Source: Geomicrobium halophilum | Lineage (GTDB): Bacteria; Bacillota; Bacilli; Bacillales; Marinococcaceae | DNA: 64,000 bases | Assembly: GCF_014207655.1 (NCBI RefSeq) | Contig: NZ_JACHHJ010000002.1 | Location: 124,001-188,000 of the forward strand | Direction: 5' to 3' | Shown: positions 1 to 8,919 of the stretch, in pieces | Layout: the number at the start of each line of letters is the position of its first letter | Numbering within the stretch: the first letter of the stretch is position 1 | Notes under the pieces: model-generated | Databases searched by the model: none | Told to the model about the DNA's origin: nothing | Seen by the model: the letters and a program-made list of their open reading frames with translations, nothing else | Program-made: the position numbers and the translations under genes

Positions 1-2
1 TT

Positions 3-998
3 GTATTTTTGATATTGGGTGTCATTGTTCTGTTTATGATGTTTTTGAGCGCTATTTTTGCGAATCAGGATGATGAAGTAGAAGGGGAAAGTGAGGATCA
101 GGATATAGTCTGCGAAGGAAATAGCGTGAATGAATATGTAGAGCGATATGAACATTATTTTGAACAGTATGCGGAGAAAAATGGCATATCGGAGCAAAAG
201 GATATACTCATGGCAGTAACAATGCAAGAGTCAAGAGGACAGCTAACGGATATCATGCAATCGTCAGAATCCATGGGCGACCCTGTAAATACGATTAATG
301 ACCCCGAACGTTCGATTGAGCAAGGGGTTTCTTATTATGCGGATGTGTATGAGCAGGCAGGAGGTGACACGGAGTTAGCCCTTCAAAGTTATAACATGGG
401 GCATGGATATATGGATTATGTTGAGGAAAATAATGATGGCGAATACAGCCGAGAATCAGCGTATCAGTTTGGGGAAGAACAAGCGGCGAATTTAGGTTGG
501 GATAACTACGGGGATGAAGATTATGTGGACCATGTGATGCAGTTTTTAGAGGATTGTGCGGAAGCAGAACAGGTAGAAGGGGAAGGAGATGGCGACTGGA
601 TAATGCCAATTGATGACGTCCGTGTCACTTCAGAATTTGGGATGAGAGATCATCCCATCTATAACGAGATGCGATTACATGCAGGTACCGATTTTGGGTG
701 TGATATAGGCGATAATATTTATGCGGTCGCGGATGGTATAGTGACTATTGCTGTTCACCAAAATACAGGATTAGGAAATAACATTAAGATTCAGCATGGA
801 AGTGATGAAGTAAGCTCCTATGGACATTTAAGTGTGTTAGATGTAAGTGAAGGTGACGAGGTAGAGCAGGGGGAGAAGATAGGGGAATGTGGTACAACTG
901 GAAGTTCAACAGGCCCGCATTTGCATTTAGAACATCATACGGAAACGCAGGCGACGAATGATGCAAAAGAAGATCCTGCGGAAATTTTAGGAATGTAA
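3..998 (+). CDS. CwlT-like bifunctional cell-wall hydrolase of a conjugative element (5' end may lie outside window)
   Basis: Two-domain peptidoglycan hydrolase expected to open the wall locally for the conjugation channel. A hydrophobic segment at about residues 1-18 (counted from the TTG at position 9) anchors it outside the membrane. Residues about 45-185 form a lysozyme-like/SLT domain with a probable catalytic Glu in MQESRG (E74). Residues about 195-325 form an M23 (LytM) endopeptidase with HAGTD and GPHLHLE metal-binding motifs. ICEBs1 CwlT has the same layout, but its second domain is NlpC/P60, so here M23 takes that place. The frame is open to the window edge and the N-terminus before the membrane segment is very short, so the true start is probably upstream. 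It is followed by two genes in the same order as ICEBs1 yddH-yddI-yddJ. Confidence 0.85.
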   Translation, partial: VFLILGVIVLFMMFLSAIFANQDDEVEGESEDQDIVCEGNSVNEYVERYEHYFEQYAEKNGISEQKDILMAVTMQESRGQLTDIMQSSESMGDPVNTINDPERSIEQGVSYYADVYEQAGGDTELALQSYNMGHGYMDYVEENNDGEYSRESAYQFGEEQAANLGWDNYGDEDYVDHVMQFLEDCAEAEQVEGEGDGDWIMPIDDVRVTSEFGMRDHPIYNEMRLHAGTDFGCDIGDNIYAVADGIVTIAVHQNTGLGNNIKIQHGSDEVSSYGHLSVLDVSEGDEVEQGEKIGECGTTGSSTGPHLHLEHHTETQATNDAKEDPAEILGM

Positions 999-1034
999 GG
1001 GGTATAAAACTATGAAAATATGTTATGATTGCTC

Positions 1035-1535
1035 ATGAAAAAAATGGTTATTGCGGTGTTGGTTTTGGGTTTAGTGAGTAGTTATTTATGGTTTGAAAAT
1101 TCGCATGTTAAAAATGAATCACAAGCATTACAACAGGAATTGGAACAGGTACAGGATGAAGAAAGGGAGTATGAATATCATGAGGAAGCAGGTGAAGTAG
1201 CGGAGCGATTTTTAGAATCTTATTTTAATTATGAGGGTCAGCCAGTGCGTGAAGATGTAGAACCATATGCGGTCACGAACGTATTGGACGATTTGCAATT
1301 TCAAGAGCCAGAAATGGAATATGAGGATATGGAGCCAGTTAGATCAACGGTTGATAATATTAATGTTTATTTTGGAGAATCAACCGATGATATGCAGGAA
1401 GTGGTCATTTTGTTTGATAATGTTATTGAAGTAGAAGGAACGGAATCGACTACGTTTTCAATATTGGAAATGGATGTATCTTTGGAAGATGGCGCATGGC
1501 AAGTACAGGAGTTCGTCTTTCAACAATTAGGATAA
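1035..1535 (+). CDS. Membrane-anchored conjugation accessory protein, YddI position
   Basis: About 166 residues: an N-terminal membrane segment (residues about 3-20), a short coiled stretch rich in Glu/Gln, and an acidic extracytoplasmic domain (residues about 55-166) with the alternating hydrophobic pattern of an NTF2-like or cystatin-like fold. I recognise no catalytic motif. Size, topology and position between the CwlT-like hydrolase and the small lipoprotein match YddI of ICEBs1, whose role is not firmly known to me. The ATG at 1035 is chosen; an in-frame TTG at 1029 is possible, and neither has a strong ribosome binding site. The gene is probably co-transcribed with its neighbours. Confidence 0.6.
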   Translation: MKKMVIAVLVLGLVSSYLWFENSHVKNESQALQQELEQVQDEEREYEYHEEAGEVAERFLESYFNYEGQPVREDVEPYAVTNVLDDLQFQEPEMEYEDMEPVRSTVDNINVYFGESTDDMQEVVILFDNVIEVEGTESTTFSILEMDVSLEDGAWQVQEFVFQQLG

Positions 1536-1545
1536 AGGTGATTGT

Positions 1546-1878
1546 ATGAAAAAATTATTGGTTTTACCGGTGTTTGCTATTGCCTTGATGGGTTGTGGTA
1601 GTGAGTATGATGAACTGATCGATGGTGCTATATCAAATCATCATGAGTGGTCAGATGTTGATCAAGAAAGAGAAATAAGGGAAAATGCGGAAATTATGAT
1701 TTGGGATGATGGGCGATATATAAGTGCTGTTTTTTTTGATGAAGATGGAAGTGAAATAGGGGATTTTGTAATGGAACATGCTAGAGGTAATTTTACTGAA
1801 GAACTGGCTGACGTTGAGCGTATGAGAGAAAATGCTGATGTTGATTATAGAGAACGATTTGGTGAGGAGATTGATTAA
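1546..1878 (+). CDS. Small DUF4467-type lipoprotein, possible conjugation exclusion factor
   Basis: A 110-residue lipoprotein: MKKLL signal, lipobox ALMGC with lipidated Cys at about residue 17, then a small domain with DGRYISAVFFDEDGSE that resembles the cystatin-like DUF4467 family. A clear ribosome binding site (AAAGGTG) precedes the ATG. In ICEBs1 the lipoprotein YddJ, at the same place after CwlT and YddI, blocks entry of a second copy of the element. The same role here is inference from position, size and lipobox; residue-level similarity was not tested. Confidence 0.6.
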   Translation: MKKLLVLPVFAIALMGCGSEYDELIDGAISNHHEWSDVDQEREIRENAEIMIWDDGRYISAVFFDEDGSEIGDFVMEHARGNFTEELADVERMRENADVDYRERFGEEID

Positions 1879-1969
1879 TGGAAACATTAAGATGTTGAAA
1901 CGGTCTTCAATATAGATGAATCAACGAACTTGAACGAAAATTGATGTCATAAAGTTAAACTATATATGA

Positions 1970-1999
1970 GAGAGCGGACAAATAATGTCTGCTCTTTTA
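1970..1999 (+). terminator. Rho-independent terminator after the conjugation genes
   Basis: The arms at 1972-1979 and 1987-1994 form an 8-bp stem (one G-T pair) with a 7-base loop, followed by TTTTATT. It ends the transcription unit of the hydrolase and lipoprotein genes and separates them from the excisionase/integrase pair. Confidence 0.65.
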
Positions 2000-2081
2000 T
2001 TATGTTTTCCATTATAATGTAGTAAATTTATGAATTAAGGAATGTGAATCATTTTGGAAGATGAAAAGAGGGATCATTATA

Positions 2082-2375
2082 ATGATGAGTAATACACCTT
2101 TTGTGAATATTCAGATTGATGATGAAGCATTGGAACAGCAAATCCTCAAACAAATCGAAGAACAGATGCAGGAAATCGGGCATGACAAGATTTTTTACAG
2201 CCTAGATGATTTGATGGAAGTCACGTCCTTTTCAAAAGGGCACATTATGAATACCTTTTTCGATGACCCACGGTTTAAACAAATCAGGCGAAAAATCGGT
2301 CGAAAATGGGTGTTTCCCGTTGCGGAAACGAACGAGTTCCTAAAGCAATGGATTCAGGAACAGCCGCACGAATAA
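2082..2375 (+). CDS. Excisionase-like helix-turn-helix protein (DUF771-like)
   Basis: About 97 residues directly before the integrase, the usual place of an excisionase or directionality factor. The C-terminal half reads as a winged helix: YSLDDLMEVTSFSKGHIMN, then the basic patch FKQIRRKIGRKWVFP, and ends with an amphipathic tail. This pattern resembles DUF771 and Xis-like proteins of Gram-positive phages and elements. The ATG at 2082 has AAGAGGGA 8 bases upstream; the in-frame ATG at 2061 lacks proper spacing. Binding near the att site to promote excision is inference from position and fold. Confidence 0.65.
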   Translation: MMSNTPFVNIQIDDEALEQQILKQIEEQMQEIGHDKIFYSLDDLMEVTSFSKGHIMNTFFDDPRFKQIRRKIGRKWVFPVAETNEFLKQWIQEQPHE

Positions 2376-2388
2376 AGAATTGAATTAT

Positions 2389-2440
2389 AGGAGAACAGTT
2401 TGCTATGCTCTTAGTGTATGTAGCTGTTCTCCTTAATTTT
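2389..2440 (+). terminator. Hairpin between excisionase-like gene and integrase
   Basis: Perfect 10-bp inverted repeat, AGGAGAACAG at 2389-2398 and its complement at 2424-2433, followed by an AT-rich TAATTTTTAAGG that also carries the integrase ribosome binding site. It may be a terminator or attenuator that uncouples integrase from excisionase expression. Confidence 0.5.
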
Positions 2441-2460
2441 TAAGGAGATGATGGGAAAAT

Positions 2461-3528
2461 ATGGCAATTGAAAAGATTAAAGAAAACGGAATTGTCGTAG
2501 CGTATCGTTCCAATGTCTACTATAAAGGCAGGCGCTACATTGGGGCAAGAAGACACTCAAAGAAAGAAGCTGATTTAGATGAAGCGGAACAAAAGAGGGA
2601 TTTACTCACAGGCAACCATCTTGAAGAGTCTCGAAAAACATTAAAAGATGGCTTCGATGATTACATGACGTTGGTTGCGCCGAAACGTTTAGGAACAATA
2701 GCTCTTCAAGGTGCAGAGTCCTATTTTAAAAATCATATTGAACCAGTGTTCGGTTTTCGAGAGATGGTAAGCATCAAATCCATTGAAATTCAAAAATTTT
2801 TCGTGCAAAAAGAAAAAGAGTTGGCAAATGCCACCATCATCAAGATGTATACGTTGATGAATCAAATCTATAAAATGATGCTTCTATGGAATGAATTGAA
2901 AGCGAACCCATTGGATGGCGTTCAAAAGCCACAACCTGATTATAAAGAAAAAACCACGTGGACGAAAGAAGAATGCCACAGCTTTTTATCTGTTGCGAAG
3001 GAATATCATAGTTATATGGCATTTTGGCTTGCCTTACAGTTTGGCTTGCGCTTCTCGGAAGTTCTCGGTTTGCGATGGAAAAACATCGACTTTAACAATA
3101 ATACCTTATATGTTTATGAGGCTTATCATGAACAGGAAAAAGAATTAGGTCGACTAAAAACGGAATCCTCTCAACGAGACATCCCGATTTCCGATCAACA
3201 AGCAGAATATTTAAAGCTATATAAAGAGAAACAAACGCCGAAATCCGATGTTGTTGTTGCAAACTTACAAGGCGGTTATATGATGAAACGAAACGTACGA
3301 CGAGCGATGCAACGCATTTGTGAACGTGCTGAAGTCAAACAGATCACGTTTCATGAATTAAGGCACACGCACGCTACTTTAATGCTAGAAATGAACGAAC
3401 ACGTAAAAATCGTTCAGCAACGTTTAGGGCACGTTAAAGCTGAAACGACTATGGACATTTATTCGCATGTCCGCCCACAGGTGCATCAAGATTCTGCGGA
3501 ACGTTTCTCGAACTTCTTTAATGCGTGA
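2461..3528 (+). CDS. int: Tyrosine recombinase (integrase) of the left conjugative element
   Basis: A 355-residue site-specific integrase of the Tn916/phage type. The N-terminus (YKGRRYIGARRHSKKEAD) resembles the AP2-like arm-binding domain; a SAM-like core-binding domain spans residues about 60-165. The catalytic domain follows, with Arg in GLRFSE, HELRHTH, GHVKAET and the nucleophile Tyr in MDIYSHV. Length is normal and all expected catalytic residues are visible. AAGGAG precedes the ATG. It is the last gene before a tRNA-Thr fragment, the usual arrangement for an element integrated in the 3' end of a tRNA gene. Confidence 0.93.
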   Translation: MAIEKIKENGIVVAYRSNVYYKGRRYIGARRHSKKEADLDEAEQKRDLLTGNHLEESRKTLKDGFDDYMTLVAPKRLGTIALQGAESYFKNHIEPVFGFREMVSIKSIEIQKFFVQKEKELANATIIKMYTLMNQIYKMMLLWNELKANPLDGVQKPQPDYKEKTTWTKEECHSFLSVAKEYHSYMAFWLALQFGLRFSEVLGLRWKNIDFNNNTLYVYEAYHEQEKELGRLKTESSQRDIPISDQQAEYLKLYKEKQTPKSDVVVANLQGGYMMKRNVRRAMQRICERAEVKQITFHELRHTHATLMLEMNEHVKIVQQRLGHVKAETTMDIYSHVRPQVHQDSAERFSNFFNA

Positions 3529-3619
3529 AAAGGTAAGGGTGAGCGGGTCATGTCGTCACTGTCCCGTCACTGCAATTCATAATGCAAACATGAGGAAAAG
3601 CTGAAAACCTTGATATGAC

Positions 3620-3664
3620 TGGAGCTTCCTGCCGGGCTCGAACCGGCGACCTCATCCTTACCAT
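3620..3664 (-). other. Probable attachment site: 3' fragment of tRNA-Thr(GGT)
   Basis: Read on the minus strand this is the 3' half of a tRNA: anticodon GGT followed by AA, a GGATG anticodon arm, variable loop, a perfect T-arm (GCCGG TTCGAGC CCGGC), acceptor strand AGGAAGC, T and CCA. It fits the 3' part of a Bacillus tRNA-Thr(GGT). No D-arm or 5' acceptor strand lies beyond it, so it is a fragment, not a gene. Located 90 bases after the integrase stop, it is the duplicated core left by integration; the intact tRNA gene should be at the far end of the element, outside the window. Confidence 0.75.
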
Positions 3665-4110
3665 TGATGGGAAAGGGGTTAAAAGCGTTTTTGCTCATTT
3701 TATCGTATCACTATAAAAGAAGCCTTAATCCTTGATATAAAGGAATAATTTTGGACCTCTTATAATGAATGAAAAACGTATTGTGCCAAAAAATGATCCA
3801 GTTTCGAATGTTTTGGTGCCAAATTTGTGCCACTGTTAAAGTTAAACTAGAAAGTAAGTGGACACGGAAAAAATCAGCTCTTGTATAATCTATTTAACTT
3901 AAAGAGGACTTGTTCACAAATGGGAAACATGCAAGCCAAGAATATAAAGATTTCGTCTTAAAAAAAGAGCTTAAATGTCATCTATATAAGTTATCTCGGC
4001 CTGACACTATTAATTGACTTATCTATTTAATTTTTTAAAAAGAATTAATATTTACCATTTAAAAATAATTTGTACTGTGATACTATCTTTAAAGGATTAG
4101 ACATGCCTTT
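3665..4110. other. Intergenic region with possible decayed IS3-like orfA remnant
   Basis: No intact gene. From about 3905 the sequence has an ATG (MGNMQ) and, one frame over, QEYKDFVLKKE, which looks like the N-terminus of an IS3-family OrfA, but the frames are broken and a stop follows after about 20 codons. This is a weak pattern match. The stretch is AT-rich and marks the junction between the left conjugative element and the metal-resistance island. Confidence 0.3.
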
Positions 4111-4152
4111 CATTTGTCAAATCTAAATTTATTTGAAGGGAGAAACTTTGAT

Positions 4153-5739
4153 GTGAAGAAAGCGTTTAGAAGAATTACAGTCATCGGCTCTGTTTTGGCA
4201 CTATCATTTAGCGCCCCGGTTGCATATGCATGTAATTTAGGCCCGGAAGGACATGCGAATGGTGATCCGAAGCCTGTAGAGTCGGGACCGTCTGACTTGT
4301 CGGGTGTCGCAAACACTGATATGGATTCGAATAATGAGAATATCAATGAATTAGAGGAAGTGGCAGCTGAAGAATTGGAAGAGATCGATGGAAACCCTGT
4401 TACAACGGCTGATGTATATGCTCATAAAAATTATGCTTATCTGGGAACACACGTCGGAGCAGAATCAAATGAAGGAGTCCGGGTCTTTGACATGAGTGAT
4501 CCCGCAGACCCAGAAGAAGTGACCAGCTTTGCCAACGACATCCCCGGGACTTGGCAGGAGAAAGTTATTGTGAAAAGTGTTGACACACCACATTTTAGCG
4601 GTGATTTGGCCGTTGTCAGTTTGCAAAAATACACACAAGATGAAACAGAACAAGGCGGAACTGTTTTATACGATGTTACTAATCCTGAAAACCCAGAAGA
4701 GTTGGGGTACTATGAACTTCCCGAAGAAGTTCTTACCGGCACACATGAATTATATTTAACAACTCAAAGGGACCGTGCTTTGCTTCTCACTGCAGATATT
4801 TACGCGGATTATTACACTGAAGGCGACATTCATGATTTTTCCATCGTGGATGTGAGTGACCCAACTAATCCGGAAGAATTGTACAATTGGGATCCTCGTG
4901 AGTTAATTACGGCAGAAGATTTCGATGGCATGTACTATACGGATGACGAGGGAGCAGAAAGAGAGGCTTTTGCTCATAGTGTAATTACAGACCCTACTGG
5001 TGAATATGCCTATATTTCTTATTGGGATCTCGGGACCGTTATCATGGATATTAGCAATCCTGAAGACCCTGAAATTATAGGGCATACTAGTTTTGAGCGT
5101 CACGTACAAGGTGCTGCACACTCCGCCGCCCTGGCACATGATGGCAATATTTTAATTGAAACTCGTGAAGTTTTCGATCCAGATCCAGAGGATGAAGAAT
5201 TTGAACGAGGCTGGGGATATACACGTATTTATGACATTAGTGATAAAAGTAATCCGGAGCTAATCAGTGATTTCAGAACAGAAAACTCAGAAGAACAAAT
5301 TGATCCGGATGAGCGTTTACCAGGCACATACACCGTCCATGATCCTAAAGTCGAAGGAAATACATTATATTTATCGCACTACTCAGACGGAATTCGCATG
5401 GTTGATATAAGCGACCCTCACAATCCAGAGGAAATAGCCTCCTACTTACCTGAATCTGCTAATGTTTGGGGAGTATTTTTATACGATGATTACATTCTGG
5501 GATCTGATATGGGACAAGGCTTGAAAGTGGTTAAAGCCACCGAGGAAGAAGTGCCGGATGAAGGCGGCCCCCCAGATTGGGTAGATCCACCGGGACCACC
5601 GGATTGGGTTGATCCACCTGGCGGCGGACCTCCAGATTGGGTAAATCCTTCCTCTGGAAACTATTCTAATTCGGATCAGCAGTATAGCTTTAAAAATAAC
5701 ATGGCTTTAGATTTAATCAGCAATATGAAACACAAGTAA
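4153..5739 (+). CDS. Secreted LVIVD-repeat (beta-propeller-like) protein
   Basis: About 528 residues. A Sec signal peptide (KKAFRRITVIGSV... ending AYA before CNLG) is best explained by starting at GTG 4153, which has GAAGGGAG 10 bases upstream; a TTG at 4114 would add 13 residues. The body holds repeated units of the LVIVD type, such as GVRVFDMSDPADPEEV, SIVDVSDPTNPEEL and GIRMVDISDPHNPEEI, which typically build a beta-propeller. The C-terminus carries three PPDW(V)(D/N)P repeats rich in Pro and Trp. It is very acidic, as expected for an exported protein of a salt-adapted cell. The function is unknown; surface location is inference from the signal peptide. Confidence 0.8.
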   Translation: MKKAFRRITVIGSVLALSFSAPVAYACNLGPEGHANGDPKPVESGPSDLSGVANTDMDSNNENINELEEVAAEELEEIDGNPVTTADVYAHKNYAYLGTHVGAESNEGVRVFDMSDPADPEEVTSFANDIPGTWQEKVIVKSVDTPHFSGDLAVVSLQKYTQDETEQGGTVLYDVTNPENPEELGYYELPEEVLTGTHELYLTTQRDRALLLTADIYADYYTEGDIHDFSIVDVSDPTNPEELYNWDPRELITAEDFDGMYYTDDEGAEREAFAHSVITDPTGEYAYISYWDLGTVIMDISNPEDPEIIGHTSFERHVQGAAHSAALAHDGNILIETREVFDPDPEDEEFERGWGYTRIYDISDKSNPELISDFRTENSEEQIDPDERLPGTYTVHDPKVEGNTLYLSHYSDGIRMVDISDPHNPEEIASYLPESANVWGVFLYDDYILGSDMGQGLKVVKATEEEVPDEGGPPDWVDPPGPPDWVDPPGGGPPDWVNPSSGNYSNSDQQYSFKNNMALDLISNMKHK

Positions 5740-5745
5740 TAGGAA

Positions 5746-5790
5746 AAAGCACTTACTGGTTAATGCCAAACTTCCAGTAAGTGTTTTTTT
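5746..5790 (+). terminator. Rho-independent terminator of the LVIVD gene
   Basis: The arms AGCACTTACTGG and CCAGTAAGTGTT form a long stem with a 14-base loop and are followed by a run of seven T. It lies 7 bases after the stop codon. Confidence 0.85.
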
Positions 5791-6301
5791 AATAAAATGA
5801 TGTTTGAATATTCTTATTAGGAGGTTGTCAGAGATAAGCTCAAAAATGGATTTAGAACGTGGATATTTTTGCCTAACCCTCGAAAAGGTATATTTCAGAA
5901 TATTCTACTTTCAAATGTTTATCATCAATAAAGTGAGCCACTCATCAGCTTAGAGATTTGGTTAATTTAGGCATGAGGATCAAACGACAACCGTTGTCTC
6001 GTGGAAGTGATAACGCAGTCTGTTACCTAAACGAGCGCTATTCTGGAATAACAGGGATTGCGATCTCCTAAAGAATAGGGCCATTTAAAGAAAAAAACGT
6101 ATTTAGGAACACAAAGAAAAAATAAATAGAGTCTTTTATGTTGAATAAGGGTGGCGTTCTTCAGAATCGGGCCAGATCTTTATAAAAAAAAATTGAGGTA
6201 AAACTCATTGGTCGTGCCTCATGATTTGGATTCTCCGTCGTTTCGAAATCAATTATGCACTAATAAGAATATTATTACATAAGGTAATTTGAATATATGA
6301 A
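5791..6301. other. Intergenic region without a gene
   Basis: No reading frame of substance. Two short stretches (TAGGGCCATTTAAAG near 6076-6092 and TTCAGAATCGGGCC near 6160-6174) resemble a stretch at about 13588-13612 (TTCTGAATCGCGCCATTTAA). They may be ends of a decayed mobile element, but I cannot name it. Confidence 0.3.
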
Positions 6302-6331
6302 TTGACTTATATAAAAGAATTGCAATACAAT
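6302..6331 (+). promoter_or_regulatory. Promoter of the ars operon
   Basis: TTGACT (6302-6307) and TACAAT (6326-6331) with an 18-base spacer form a sigma-A-like promoter directly before arsR. The -10 box overlaps the in-frame ATG at 6330, which argues that translation begins at 6354. AT-rich near-dyads around 6290-6315 could bind ArsR, but no textbook box is clear. Confidence 0.65.
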
Positions 6332-6353
6332 GATCGTGAAAGGAGATGGTCAG

Positions 6354-6704
6354 ATGGACACCTCAACGGTAAAATTAAATTCCGGTGAAGTGGTCAATTG
6401 CATCAAAGTGATCAGCGATCCTACTCGATTGTTAATGATGAAATTGGTGGAGAAGAAAGAATACTGTGTTTGCCAGTTTGTCGATATGTTTGACATTAGT
6501 CAGCCGGCGACTAGCCAACATCTTCGTAAATTAAGGGAAGCAGGTCTTGTGAAAGAAAACCGCAGAGGGCAATGGCGTTTCTATTCGATGAATGAATCAT
6601 CGCCCCAAGCTAGTATCGTTAAGGGGATACTCAGCCAAATTGATGAGGAAGATCAACAATATCTCCAACTCTTAGAAAAAGAAGCACTTGTAGATTGTCA
6701 GTAA
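6354..6704 (+). CDS. arsR: ArsR-family arsenic-responsive repressor
   Basis: 116 residues, first gene of the arsenic operon. Winged helix with DPTRLLMMKLV, then the metalloid motif EYCVCQFVDMF on the recognition side and SQPATSQHLRKLREAGLV as recognition helix, followed by a GQWRFYSM wing. The Cys pair in CVC is the usual As(III) ligand site of this subfamily. The ATG at 6354 has AAAGGAGA 7 bases upstream; a start at 6330 would lie in the -10 box. It should repress its own operon until arsenite binds. It is followed at 18 bases by the arsenite pump gene. Confidence 0.93.
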   Translation: MDTSTVKLNSGEVVNCIKVISDPTRLLMMKLVEKKEYCVCQFVDMFDISQPATSQHLRKLREAGLVKENRRGQWRFYSMNESSPQASIVKGILSQIDEEDQQYLQLLEKEALVDCQ

Positions 6705-6722
6705 GGAAGGAAGGATTGGACG

Positions 6723-8021
6723 TTGTTTTCAGTCATTTTGGCTTCAGCTATATTTATTGTCACGCTCATCCTTGTCATTTGGCAGCCGAAAAACTTAGAC
6801 ATCGGTTGGTCGGCTTGCGGTGGGGCTGTCGTTGCTTTACTTCTGGGCGTCGTTTCTTTTGGCGATGTTATTGAAGTTACAGAGATTGTATGGAATGCGA
6901 CACTCACCTTTGTGGCTGTCATTATCATTTCCTTAATCCTTGATGAGATTGGGTTTTTTGAATGGTCAGCTTTACATATGACAAGGGCGGCCAAAGGAAA
7001 TGCTGTGCTGATGTTCGTTTATGTTTGTATCTTGGGGTCCATTGTGGCAGCGTTCTTTGCGAACGATGGCGCTGCACTCATTTTGACACCGATCGTTCTC
7101 GCCATGGTTCGTTCGTTGAATTTTAACGAAACAATGGTGTTTCCGTTTATTATTGCGAGTGGATTTATTGCCGATTCCACCTCACTCCCGTTGATTGTGA
7201 GTAACTTAGTCAACATTGTTTCGGCGGACTTCTTTGGGATTGGATTTATTGAATATGCAACACGGATGATTGTGCCGAACTTCTTTTCATTAGTGGCGAG
7301 TATTCTTGTTTTGTACCTTTACTTTAGAAAAAGCATTCCAAAACGATACGATTATGAAAAACTGCAAAAGCCTGTAACAGCTATTAAAGATGAACGAATG
7401 TTTCGGATATCGTGGTTTGTTTTAGCTGTTTTACTTGTTGGTTACCTCGTCAGCGAATTCGTACAAATTCCTGTGTCCATTGTGGCGGGAACGATCGTCC
7501 TTATCTTTTTAGGCATTGCCAGCAAAAGCCCTGCTGTCGCGACACGTTCCGTCCTCAAAGGTGCGCCATGGAACATTGTCTTTTTCTCGGTTGGGATGTA
7601 TGTCGTTGTGTTTGGGCTTCAAAATGTAGGTTTGACGGATCTTCTGGCTTCAGGAATTGAATACGTCGCCCAACAAGGTGTTTTTGCGGCAACCATGGGC
7701 ATGGGTTTTTTAGCAGCGATTCTATCTTCGATCATGAACAATATGCCAACGGTCATGATCAATGCCATCGCGATTGATACAACAGCAGCAACGGGGTTGA
7801 TGAAAGAAGCATTGGTTTATGCAAATGTGGTTGGTTCTGACCTAGGGCCAAAAATTACCCCGATTGGTTCGTTAGCAACACTGTTATGGCTACACGTCCT
7901 TACGCAAAAAGGCGTCAAGATTTCCTGGTGGACGTACTTTAAGACAGGAATTGTTATTACCTTGCCGGTCCTTTTTATTACGTTGTTTGGGCTTTACCTC
8001 TGGCTCCTCGTTATCAGTTAA
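6723..8021 (+). CDS. arsB: ArsB arsenite efflux permease
   Basis: A 432-residue polytopic inner-membrane transporter of the ArsB/NhaD superfamily with about 11-12 membrane segments. Recognisable signatures include [40 protein letters not shown] and [15 protein letters not shown]. It exports arsenite, by itself using the proton gradient or as membrane partner of the ArsA ATPase encoded downstream. The start is TTG with GGAAGG before it. Length and motifs are complete. Confidence 0.93.
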   Translation: MFSVILASAIFIVTLILVIWQPKNLDIGWSACGGAVVALLLGVVSFGDVIEVTEIVWNATLTFVAVIIISLILDEIGFFEWSALHMTRAAKGNAVLMFVYVCILGSIVAAFFANDGAALILTPIVLAMVRSLNFNETMVFPFIIASGFIADSTSLPLIVSNLVNIVSADFFGIGFIEYATRMIVPNFFSLVASILVLYLYFRKSIPKRYDYEKLQKPVTAIKDERMFRISWFVLAVLLVGYLVSEFVQIPVSIVAGTIVLIFLGIASKSPAVATRSVLKGAPWNIVFFSVGMYVVVFGLQNVGLTDLLASGIEYVAQQGVFAATMGMGFLAAILSSIMNNMPTVMINAIAIDTTAATGLMKEALVYANVVGSDLGPKITPIGSLATLLWLHVLTQKGVKISWWTYFKTGIVITLPVLFITLFGLYLWLLVIS

Positions 8022-8039
8022 AGCAAAGGAGAGAACAAT

Positions 8040-8459
8040 ATGTCAAAGAAAACCATTTACTTTTTATGCACAGGCAACTCCTGCCGTAGTCAAATGGCAG
8101 AAGGGTGGGCGAAGCACTACCTGGGCGATGAATGGAATGTTTATAGCGCAGGCGTTGAGGCTCATGGCTTAAATCCGAAAGCGGCCAAGGCCATGGACGA
8201 CATCGGCATTGATATATCAAATCAAACATCGGATATTATCGATCCTGAAATTTTAAATAATGCTCATATCGTCGTTACCCTCTGTGGAAGTGCCGCCGAC
8301 AAATGCCCAATGACGCCCCCACACGTCAAGCGCGATCATTGGGGGTTTGACGATCCCGCCCAAGCCGAAGGAACGGATGAAGAAAAATGGGCTTTCTTCC
8401 AGCGGGTACGGGATGAAATTGGTTCTCGTATTCAACAGTTCGCAGAAACGGGTGAGTAA
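8040..8459 (+). CDS. arsC: ArsC arsenate reductase, thioredoxin-coupled type
   Basis: 139 residues, the exact size of the Bacillus/Staphylococcus low-molecular-weight phosphatase-like ArsC. Nucleophile Cys10 and Arg16 lie in the P-loop CTGNSCR, and the redox relay cysteines Cys82 and Cys89 are present ([11 protein letters not shown]). It reduces arsenate to arsenite for export, passing the disulfide to thioredoxin. A thioredoxin-reductase-like gene sits later in the operon. AAAGGAGAGA precedes the ATG. Confidence 0.95.
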   Translation: MSKKTIYFLCTGNSCRSQMAEGWAKHYLGDEWNVYSAGVEAHGLNPKAAKAMDDIGIDISNQTSDIIDPEILNNAHIVVTLCGSAADKCPMTPPHVKRDHWGFDDPAQAEGTDEEKWAFFQRVRDEIGSRIQQFAETGE

Positions 8460-8467
8460 AAGTTAAT

Positions 8468-8489
8468 GTCGAGTGTTTACCTACTCGAC
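8468..8489 (+). promoter_or_regulatory. Hairpin between arsC and arsD
   Basis: A perfect 7-bp stem (GTCGAGT and ACTCGAC) with an 8-base loop, followed by TGTTCTTT. It could attenuate or process the transcript between the arsRBC and arsDA parts; the T-run is weak. Confidence 0.4.
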
Positions 8490-8541
8490 TGTTCTTTAAG
8501 TGTATATATATAAGTGGATATTTATTTAAGGAGCGTTAAAG

Positions 8542-8913
8542 ATGGAGAGAAAAGTACAAATTTATGACCCTGCCATGTGCTGCGATACAGGCGTTTGTGG
8601 GCCAAGTGTCGACCCGGCACTTACAACATTAGCTACAGCCGTTCATGCTTTAAAAAAGGAGGGCTATGATGTTGAACGTTATAACCTTGCCAATCACCCT
8701 GCAGCCTTTGCAGAAAATGAAACGGTCAACGGACTCCTTCATCAAGAAGGAACGGAGGCACTTCCTGCTGTTTTAGTCGACGGCGAGGTTCAAAAAACCG
8801 GAGAGTACCCGACGAAAGAAGAGCTAACGTCTTGGTTTGAATTAGAATCGAAAGATCTTGAGGTTCAGCAACCGAAATTGACGTTAGATGTGCAGCAGGT
8901 TAAAGGAGAGTAG
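8542..8913 (+). CDS. arsD: ArsD arsenite metallochaperone
   Basis: 123 residues with a thioredoxin-like fold. The vicinal pair Cys13-Cys14 and Cys19 (MCCDTGVC) are the three residues that bind As(III) in ArsD. ArsD hands arsenite to ArsA and raises its affinity. The gene has AAGGAGCG before its ATG and is 6 bases from arsA, supporting co-translation and complex formation. Confidence 0.93.
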   Translation: MERKVQIYDPAMCCDTGVCGPSVDPALTTLATAVHALKKEGYDVERYNLANHPAAFAENETVNGLLHQEGTEALPAVLVDGEVQKTGEYPTKEELTSWFELESKDLEVQQPKLTLDVQQVKGE

Positions 8914-8919
8914 TTACGC

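Noticed and set aside
3620-3664. A complete tRNA-Thr gene
   Set aside because: Only the anticodon-to-CCA half is present; no D-arm or 5' acceptor strand exists in the flanking sequence.
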